From: Bordetella genomosp. 13
GTDB taxonomy: Bacteria > Pseudomonadota > Gammaproteobacteria > Burkholderiales > Burkholderiaceae_B
DNA length: 64,000 nucleotides
Assembly: GCF_007679965.1 (NCBI RefSeq)
Contig: NZ_VEHL01000008.1
Span: 124,001 to 188,000 of the forward strand
Direction of reading: 5' to 3'
The first letter of the stretch is position 1; every line of letters starts with the position of its first letter. Positions 58,847 to 64,000 of the stretch are shown here, one piece after another. The notes below the pieces were generated by a model. The model was not told the origin of the DNA. It searched no databases and worked only from the letters and a program-made list of their open reading frames with translations. A program made the position numbers and the translations under genes.

Positions 58847-59506
58847 TCAGGCCTTGGGCAGGCGCAGCGCCCAGCCGGATTCGTCGTGGCGGGCCCGCCA
58901 GCCGTGTACGCCCGCCAGGGCGATGCATTCGTCGGCCGTGATGCCCGAGCGTGGGCTGGTGCTGGCGGCGTCGGGATTGCCGCCGCGCGCGTGGGCGCGC
59001 AGCTCGTCGCCGCCGACCATCTCGATCTGCAGTTCGCCGCCCTCGGGCAGGTTGTCCAGCATGCTCAGCAGCCAGGCCAGCAGCACGTAGCGCGCGGCGA
59101 ACTCGGGCAGCACGGCGGCCGGGCACTGCTCGGGCAGATGGATCTGCTTGCCCGAACGCAGCAGCTGCGTGAAGACCAGCTTCTTGCACAGGGCGAGCAG
59201 GTCGGACAGCAGCATGGTGCCGCCGGCGTCTTCCAGCCAGTCGCTCAGGCGGCGCACGTCGGCCGTGCTTTCGTAAAGCATGCCTTCCAGGTCGGTGATC
59301 AGATTGTCCTGGCGGTGTTCGGTGTCGGTGCCGTCGACCGGATGCTCGGGCACGTGGCGCAGCATGGCGGCCGCCAGCGAGGCATTGGAGATGGGCCGTA
59401 TGACTTCATGGCGCAGCACCGGGAAGATCAGGGCCAGGACACGGAACTGCACGCCGGCCGCGTACCGGGGATCCGACATGCCTTGCGTCTGGGGGAGCGA
59501 TGACAT
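58847..59506 (-). CDS. Histidine-kinase-like protein partner of the CheY-like receiver
   Basis: A 219-residue protein. The start can be the ATG at 59506 or 59479. LRHEVIRPISNASLAAAML with His33 resembles the H-box of a sensor kinase dimerisation domain. The remaining part has a helix pair with LVFTQLLRSG and, at the end, AGVHGWRARHDESGWALRLP, like the last strand of a kinase ATP-binding domain. Clear N, G1 and G2 boxes are lacking, so ATP binding is uncertain; it may be a histidine phosphotransferase such as ChpT. It starts 23 bp after the receiver gene. Function unknown. Confidence 0.6.
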   Translation of the reverse strand: MSSLPQTQGMSDPRYAAGVQFRVLALIFPVLRHEVIRPISNASLAAAMLRHVPEHPVDGTDTEHRQDNLITDLEGMLYESTADVRRLSDWLEDAGGTMLLSDLLALCKKLVFTQLLRSGKQIHLPEQCPAAVLPEFAARYVLLAWLLSMLDNLPEGGELQIEMVGGDELRAHARGGNPDAASTSPRSGITADECIALAGVHGWRARHDESGWALRLPKA

Positions 59507-59529
59507 CCTGCGGGCCTCGTGAAGCGGAA

Positions 59530-59898
59530 TCAGGCGACGGGGGTGACCAGCTCGACCAGCCGCGTGGGGTCGGCGGGTTTCTCGACCCAGGAGTCGAAGA
59601 CGTTGGCATCGCTGCGTTGCGGATCGCGCGGCAGGCCGCTCAGGGCGATCAGGCGCAGCGGCTGGTCGGCGTGCTGCGCGCGCAGCCGGCCGGCCAGCAC
59701 GTAGCCGTCGGTGTCGGGCAGCACGATGTCGACGATGACGGCATGCGGCTGGAAGTCCGCGCTCTGCACCAGTGCTTCGGCGCCGCTGCCCGCCCTGCGG
59801 ACGTCGATGCCGGACAAGGACAGGAAATCGGCCAGCAGTTCCGACGCCATGGCGTTGTCGTCCACCAGCAATACGCGAGGCGCGTGCAGATTGGTCAA
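59530..59898 (-). CDS. CheY-like single-domain response regulator, TTG start
   Basis: A 122-residue receiver domain. The acidic pair Asp13-Asp14 is in LLVDDNAMASE, the phosphate-accepting Asp57 in VIVDIVLPD, Ser87 in ALSG and Lys107 in VEKPAD. The TTG at 59898 is chosen because AAAGGAG lies nine bases before it and the domain starts right there; upstream in-frame ATGs give Arg-rich extensions. No output domain. It is followed by the kinase-like protein. Its signal and target are unknown. Confidence 0.88.
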   Translation of the reverse strand: MTNLHAPRVLLVDDNAMASELLADFLSLSGIDVRRAGSGAEALVQSADFQPHAVIVDIVLPDTDGYVLAGRLRAQHADQPLRLIALSGLPRDPQRSDANVFDSWVEKPADPTRLVELVTPVA

Positions 59899-60075
59899 GC
59901 GGGGTTCTCCTTTGGAGAGGCTGTGCGAGGCGGCGGCCCGCTGGCCGTGCCGCGATCGGAGAATTCTGGTTCTGGATCCAGGAAGCGGCCACGCCCACAC
60001 GACGTGACCTGACGGGTCCCGGAGCCTCATTATGCCAACTTCCTGGGCCGGCAGGGGCCCAGTGGCGTGCACGCG

Positions 60076-60549
60076 TCAGGGCAGGCGCACCAGGGCGCCG
60101 GCGGCGTCCTGGCTCACTCCGGGCGCCGGACCGTCCTGCGGTAGCGCTATCACGCGGTCCTGCAGCACCTGGAAGCGCCGGCGATGGCCCGCGTCGTCCA
60201 GCTGGATCGTGGCGCCGTCCGGCAACCATGTGTAGGCGCCGCGCGTCAGGTCGGGCGGGCCGGACCGGCCCTGCGGTTGCATGCGCAACTCGTATCCGCC
60301 CGCGGCCTCCAGCGTCAGGCGCGTGCGCACCGCGGGACAGCCGGCGCAGGGCAGCACGCCCTCGTAGCTGCCGACCCAGTTCAGGACGTTGCGCGCGTGG
60401 TTCGATCCGGCGGCCGTGACGGCGCGGGCGGCCTCGCCGCGCGGGCCCGCGGCGGGCGGGACGCAGGCGGCCAGACTGGCGCAGAAGAGCAGCGCCGCCA
60501 TGCCGTGCAAGGCCGATTTGGCGGCCGTCGGCGTTTCAATTGGTAGCAA
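60076..60549 (-). CDS. NlpE-like lipoprotein
   Basis: A protein of 157 residues from the TTG at 60549, 141 from the ATG at 60501. The lipobox LAAC is followed by VPPAAGPRGEAARA. The TTG is preferred because it gives a normal signal peptide (a Lys and a His before the hydrophobic core), with GGGAG about ten bases upstream. The mature part resembles the NlpE N-terminal domain: VGSYEGVLPCAGCPAVRTRLTLEAAGGYEL with its C-x-x-C. NlpE is linked to copper and envelope stress in E. coli; here that is an inference. Its start overlaps the peptidase gene. Confidence 0.8.
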   Translation of the reverse strand: MLPIETPTAAKSALHGMAALLFCASLAACVPPAAGPRGEAARAVTAAGSNHARNVLNWVGSYEGVLPCAGCPAVRTRLTLEAAGGYELRMQPQGRSGPPDLTRGAYTWLPDGATIQLDDAGHRRRFQVLQDRVIALPQDGPAPGVSQDAAGALVRLP

Positions 60550-62317
60550 AATTTCCGTGCTCCCAGCCTTCGCGATAGGCCTCGACCGCCGCCAGCACCG
60601 CCGCCTGCTGCACGCTATGAGCGTAGCGAAAGCGTTCGCCATACACGGTTTCATCCGGAAACTCCGTCAGCAGCGCCAGGGGCGCCAGCTCCTGCTGGCT
60701 TTCGGCAATGACCACGGCCATGCCGTTGATCGTCTCGAAGCTGTCCCGGGCGCCGCTGCCCGCATGCGCATCGAGCAGCGCCGTCTGGCGCGCGTTGAAG
60801 TCCAGCAGGCCGGGCAGGCGGGCCAGGCGCGCCGTCACGCCGTCGATCAGGCGCTCGGCCTGCCGACGGCGGCCGGCATGGTAGCGCATGACCAGGAAGA
60901 AGCCCTGGGGCAGCGTCCATCGTTCGAAATGGCGCGGCAGGTAACCAGACAGGGGCCGCGTCCACTCGTGCGCCGGGTAGCCGTGCAGGTTGACATGCAA
61001 CTGCGCGCCGCTGATGGCCAGCGCGTCGATGCGGGCCTGCTGCTCGTAGCGCGGTGCGCGTTCGCGGTAGGCGACGTCGTCGCCCAGCGCGCTGTAGCGC
61101 GCGGCATGGTGCATGTGGCGCGGATGCACGGCGCACAGCTCCTGGTGCAGGGCGTAGCCGTCGGGGTTCTCGGCGGGGATCAGCGCGAAGTGCGCGTGGC
61201 CTGCCTCGCGCAGCGCCTGGGCGGCGCGCAGGGCGCCGATCACGCCGGAGGTTTCGTTGGCGTGTTGGCCGGCCGAGATCAATACCGCGGGGCCCGCGCC
61301 CGCGAAATATGCGCCCAGCACGGGCCGGCCCTGCCGCGACGTGGCCCGGAATGGCGCGCCGCCCAGCGCGGCGAGATGGCCGGCGATCAGGCCGGGGGCC
61401 AGCGGCGCGTCGGCGGATGCCAGGTCGCCGTCGGGCGCCTGCGGCGTGACCGGGACCACGGCGGGGAAGGGCACGGCGGCGATGCGCAGCCGCGCGGGGC
61501 CGTCGCAGGGACGCACGTCCGGCACGATCTGCCCGGGCTGCAGGCCGCGGTCGCCCGGCGGCCGGCCGGACAGGCGCTGGAAGTGTTCCAGCAGCGAGAA
61601 ATACAGGTCTTCGTGCAGGGCCTCGCAGGTGCTCAGCAGGTCTTCGTCGCGGGCCAGCGCGTACTCGACCGCGGGGATGTCGACGCGCAGTTCCAGCCGC
61701 TCGAAGTACGGTTCGCCACGATGCCAGGCCTGGCCGCGCACGCAGGCCAGCGCGGCGTCGTACACGGCCTGGTACTCCGTCCGCCAGGCCGCGTCGCGCA
61801 CGCACTGGCCGTCGATGTCGTACACGCGCAGCCAGCCCGTGGGCGACAGGGTGGGACCGTCCACGGTGTCCTGCAACGCGTTGGGTGCCGTCACGTCGTG
61901 CTCCTGTACGCGGCCGTCCGCGTACTCCAGCGTGACGGCATAGCGCGGCAGCGGGTCCAGCAGCTCGGCGCCGCCCGGTTCGAACGTCACGGCCACGCCC
62001 GGCAGCAGGCCCGCCAGCGGATAGGCTTCCAGGGTGTAGCGGTTGGCGGCCGCCCGGGGGTGCACCGGATGGCGCACGGCGATGCGCAGCAGGCCTTCGG
62101 CATCGACCGCTTCCAGCACGTGGTGCAGCAACGGCTTGTAGGCGCTGTGCAGGCGCGCGGCGACACCCGCGTCGGCCAGCGCGGCCTCGGCGGCGCGGCG
62201 CGCCTGCGGGCCTTCGAACAGCCAGCCTTCCACGCGGGCGCCGCGCCAGGCGGGGGCGGAGAATTCCCGCATCCATGCGTCGAGGGTGCGGTCGAAGACG
62301 GTGTCCAGCAGGATCAC
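60536..62317 (-). CDS. Zinc peptidase of the M14 (carboxypeptidase) family
   Basis: A 593-residue protein with a GTG start and GGAG six bases before it. Residues 1-330 are not assignable. The C-terminal 260 residues have the M14 signature: GQHANETSGVIGAL (zinc ligands H-x-x-E), AENPDGYAL, VNLHGYPAHEW (third zinc His) and a late TEFPDETVYGER that may carry the catalytic Glu. No signal peptide; a large N-terminal unknown domain of about 300 residues precedes it. It may cleave peptides or acyl groups from amino acids or peptidoglycan. Confidence 0.82.
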   Translation of the reverse strand: MILLDTVFDRTLDAWMREFSAPAWRGARVEGWLFEGPQARRAAEAALADAGVAARLHSAYKPLLHHVLEAVDAEGLLRIAVRHPVHPRAAANRYTLEAYPLAGLLPGVAVTFEPGGAELLDPLPRYAVTLEYADGRVQEHDVTAPNALQDTVDGPTLSPTGWLRVYDIDGQCVRDAAWRTEYQAVYDAALACVRGQAWHRGEPYFERLELRVDIPAVEYALARDEDLLSTCEALHEDLYFSLLEHFQRLSGRPPGDRGLQPGQIVPDVRPCDGPARLRIAAVPFPAVVPVTPQAPDGDLASADAPLAPGLIAGHLAALGGAPFRATSRQGRPVLGAYFAGAGPAVLISAGQHANETSGVIGALRAAQALREAGHAHFALIPAENPDGYALHQELCAVHPRHMHHAARYSALGDDVAYRERAPRYEQQARIDALAISGAQLHVNLHGYPAHEWTRPLSGYLPRHFERWTLPQGFFLVMRYHAGRRRQAERLIDGVTARLARLPGLLDFNARQTALLDAHAGSGARDSFETINGMAVVIAESQQELAPLALLTEFPDETVYGERFRYAHSVQQAAVLAAVEAYREGWEHGNFATN

Positions 62318-62471
62318 GGGCGGCTCCAGGCGATGGCGTGCTCCTGCTTGTACCACGGCGCGGAGGCTACGCTCTGTTGCGGATGGACACGCCCGGGGGC
62401 GCGTCGGCCGACTACCATAGCCGCGGCGGCCCGTCCTGTCGCGGCGGCCGCGCCGTTTCCAAGGTGGTTCC

Positions 62472-62804
62472 ATGAACATACGCATGCAAGCGCTCGCCGC
62501 GCTCGGTCTCTCCGTCCTGTCCTGCGCCGCGCTGGCGCAGCCGGTCCAGCAGTACAACTTCCCGTCGACCGCCGGCAGCGCCTCGCCGCCGTCCACGTTG
62601 CGCATCACCGAGTCGCCCGCGCCGATGGCCGAGCCGGCCGCCGGGCAGCCCGTGATCGTGCGCGACTCGCCCGAGAGCCTGGACGAGTACCAGCGCTGCC
62701 GCACGGTGTCCGACCGCGCCGCGGTCGACAGCCAGCAGATGCGCATCGGCGTGGCGCAATGCCTGAAAGAGCTGGAGGCACGCCGCCAGGGCGGCGTCCG
62801 CTAG
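62472..62804 (+). CDS. Small secreted protein of unknown function
   Basis: A 110-residue protein with a Sec signal (residues 1-22, ALAALGLSVLSCAALA). The mature part is Pro/Ser-rich (NFPSTAGSASPPSTLRITESPAPM), and the last 45 residues hold two Cys (QRCRTVSDRAAV and VAQCLKELEARR) that could form a disulfide. No domain recognised. It is divergent from the M14 peptidase. Confidence 0.65.
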   Translation: MNIRMQALAALGLSVLSCAALAQPVQQYNFPSTAGSASPPSTLRITESPAPMAEPAAGQPVIVRDSPESLDEYQRCRTVSDRAAVDSQQMRIGVAQCLKELEARRQGGVR

Positions 62805-62987
62805 CCTCGAGGCCCCGCGGCATGCCGGCCTGATGCGGTTGCGCCCGTGGGGCGGGCGTCCCGACCCTGCGGCGGGCCGCGCGCCGGCCATCGCGCTGTT
62901 CGCGTCCCTTCGCGCGGGCCGGCGTCACGAAGGCGGCGTCCGGGCGGTGGTAAGCTGGCCCGCTTCCCATTCCCCGGCAGCCCCGCC

Positions 62988-63566
62988 ATGACTCAAGACG
63001 ACGTCCATCTCACCGAAACCCGGCTGCACAGCGAGCTGATCTGTGACGGCAGTTTCCTGAAGGTCCGCCGCGATACGGTGCGCCTGCCCAGCGGGCGCGA
63101 GGCCACGCGCGAGTACGTGGTGCACCCGGGCGCCGTCGTCGTCGTTCCCATGCTGGACGACGGGCGCGTGCTGGTCGAGCGCCAGTTCCGCTATCCCATC
63201 GGCCAGGTGATGACCGAGTTCCCTGCCGGCAAGCTCGACCCGGACGAGGACCCTCTGGCCTGCGCGAAGCGCGAGCTGTTCGAGGAGACCGGCTATACGG
63301 CCGCGCAATGGGCACGGGCGGGCCATCTGCACCTGGCCATCGCCTACTCCACCGAGATCATCCACATCTTCTTCGCGCGCGGCCTGACGGCCGGCCAGCG
63401 GCAGCTGGACGAGGACGAGTTCCTGGACGTGCTGGCCGTCGACGCCGACGAACTGTCCGACGCCTGCCGGCAAGGCCGCGTCACCGACACCAAGACGCTG
63501 ACCTGCATGCTGTGGCTGCAGAACGTGCGCAGCGGCGCCTGGGCGCTGGAGTGGCGGGATGCGTGA
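62988..63566 (+). CDS. NUDIX hydrolase (ADP-ribose pyrophosphatase-like)
   Basis: A 192-residue NUDIX protein. The NUDIX box is intact (G-K-L-D-P-D-E-D with REL and EETGY, residues 81-103), and the ADP-ribose-type substrate elements VERQFRYPIGQVMTEFPAGKL are present. It hydrolyses ADP-ribose or related nucleotide sugars. The ATG at 62988 gives the usual start. Its end overlaps the ferredoxin gene. Confidence 0.92.
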   Translation: MTQDDVHLTETRLHSELICDGSFLKVRRDTVRLPSGREATREYVVHPGAVVVVPMLDDGRVLVERQFRYPIGQVMTEFPAGKLDPDEDPLACAKRELFEETGYTAAQWARAGHLHLAIAYSTEIIHIFFARGLTAGQRQLDEDEFLDVLAVDADELSDACRQGRVTDTKTLTCMLWLQNVRSGAWALEWRDA

Positions 63567-63945
63567 CATGACGGACGCCGACCGCCTCCCGGACGCGGCC
63601 TCGGCCGGGCCCGAGCAGGCGCCCGTCGTCGAACTGCGGCCCAGCGGTTGGCGCTATGTCTGCCCGCCCGGCCTGACCGTGCTGCAGGCGGCCGCGCAAG
63701 CGCGCATCCGGCTGCCGAGTTCGTGCCGCAACGGCACCTGCCGCACCTGCATGTGCAGGATGCTGCGGGGCGCGGTGCGCTACACCACCGAATGGCCCGG
63801 CGTGAGTTCGGACGAGCAGGCCGAAGGCTGGATCCTGCCCTGCGTGGCAGTGCCCGAAGGCGACCTGGTACTGGAGGTGCCCGAGGCGCGCGTCCTGGTG
63901 CCGCGCCCGCCGCCCGCGCAGCTTACCGGGGCGCGGCGCGCCTAG
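63559..63945 (+). CDS. Plant-type 2Fe-2S ferredoxin domain protein
   Basis: A 128-residue protein with the cluster ligands Cys56, Cys61, Cys64 (SSCRNGTCRTC) and Cys95 (ILPCVAV). GWRYVCPPGLTVLQAAAQARIRLP is the strand before the cluster loop. The ATG at 63559 has GGAG eight bases upstream and overlaps the NUDIX gene's stop by eight bases. It is an electron carrier whose partner is not known. Confidence 0.9.
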   Translation: MRDMTDADRLPDAASAGPEQAPVVELRPSGWRYVCPPGLTVLQAAAQARIRLPSSCRNGTCRTCMCRMLRGAVRYTTEWPGVSSDEQAEGWILPCVAVPEGDLVLEVPEARVLVPRPPPAQLTGARRA

Positions 63946-64000
63946 GCTCGACGCCCTTGAGCGCGATGCACGCCGGCGCGTTGGCCTGCGTCACGGCGCC
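63923..64000 (-). CDS. 3' end of a leftward gene cut by the window edge (possible)
   Basis: Reading leftward from the edge, 25 codons end in a TAA at 63923-63925, giving GAVTQANAPACIALKGVEP and then RRAAPR. The codon use is typical of the genome. The piece overlaps the ferredoxin end by 23 bp. It is too short to identify and may be chance. Confidence 0.3.
   Translation of the reverse strand, partial: GAVTQANAPACIALKGVEPRRAAPR

Noticed and set aside
59941..60010. The CTGGATCCAG palindrome near 59970 as an operator
   Set aside because: Only ten symmetric bases, in a gap with no clear promoter; it can arise by chance.
62318..62746. A longer N-terminus for the M14 peptidase
   Set aside because: The extra codons are Arg-rich and run opposite the small secreted protein gene at 62472; the GTG at 62317 has a good ribosome site.

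Overview
The window is very GC-rich with dense, mostly short-spaced genes. Several tripartite-tricarboxylate-type (Bug) solute receptors, many LysR and GntR/FCD regulators, and the acpS-nagZ-uvrC-pgsA block point to a betaproteobacterium of the family Alcaligenaceae, most like Bordetella or Achromobacter. This placement comes from gene content and remembered synteny, not from a search. No rRNA, tRNA, CRISPR array, prophage or insertion sequence was seen.

Region 1 (1-8.2 kb) is a CoA-dependent catabolic cluster of unknown substrate. It holds a Bug receptor, a MaoC-like hot-dog protein, a CaiB/BaiF CoA-transferase, a LysR regulator, a tautomerase, two acyl-CoA dehydrogenases of unequal length and a thiolase. 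An inverted repeat lies between the divergent dehydrogenase and thiolase units. Region 2 (9.3-14.9 kb) is a malonate-use cluster: GntR/FCD regulator, malonyl-CoA decarboxylase, crotonase-fold protein, malonyl-CoA synthetase and a Bug receptor. A perfect palindrome overlaps the regulator's first possible start codon.

Region 3 (15-20.5 kb) has a periplasmic Cu/Zn superoxide dismutase, a three-gene ABC importer of the PF04392 (TrpX-like) type, a DUF4136 lipoprotein and a patatin. Region 4 (20.6-28.9 kb) is an RND efflux operon (adaptor, pump, outer-membrane channel) whose last gene overlaps pdxJ, followed by a GntR regulator and an SH3-like secreted protein. Region 5 (28.9-36.9 kb) contains an MFS/amidohydrolase pair read leftward, then acpS-nagZ-uvrC-pgsA (the first three overlapping) and an MFS exporter.

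Region 6 (37-43.5 kb) has queF, aceA behind an AT-rich promoter, a higBA module with a frameshifted toxin, the ohrR-ohr peroxide pair with two matching operators, and a small less GC-rich group (YqeY-like, HTH protein, alpha/beta hydrolase). Region 7 (43.7-52.7 kb) carries an ABC-2 exporter, a GST, a GFA protein, slyX, a VOC protein, DUF1428, a GlxA-type regulator, a split chromate transporter and a BacA/YddA-like ABC protein.

Region 8 (52.7-58.5 kb) is a leftward Bug-LysR-aspartate dehydrogenase unit, then a LysR gene divergent from an MFS gene, then a YdcH-like small protein. Region 9 (58.8-64 kb) has a TTG-started CheY-like receiver with a histidine-kinase-like partner, an NlpE-like lipoprotein, an M14 peptidase, a small secreted protein, a NUDIX hydrolase and a 2Fe-2S ferredoxin. 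The two window edges cut one gene each. Nothing here is plainly a new system; the best leads are the receiver/kinase-like pair, the malonate cluster with an altered crotonase, the frameshifted higB and several unassigned palindromic operators.
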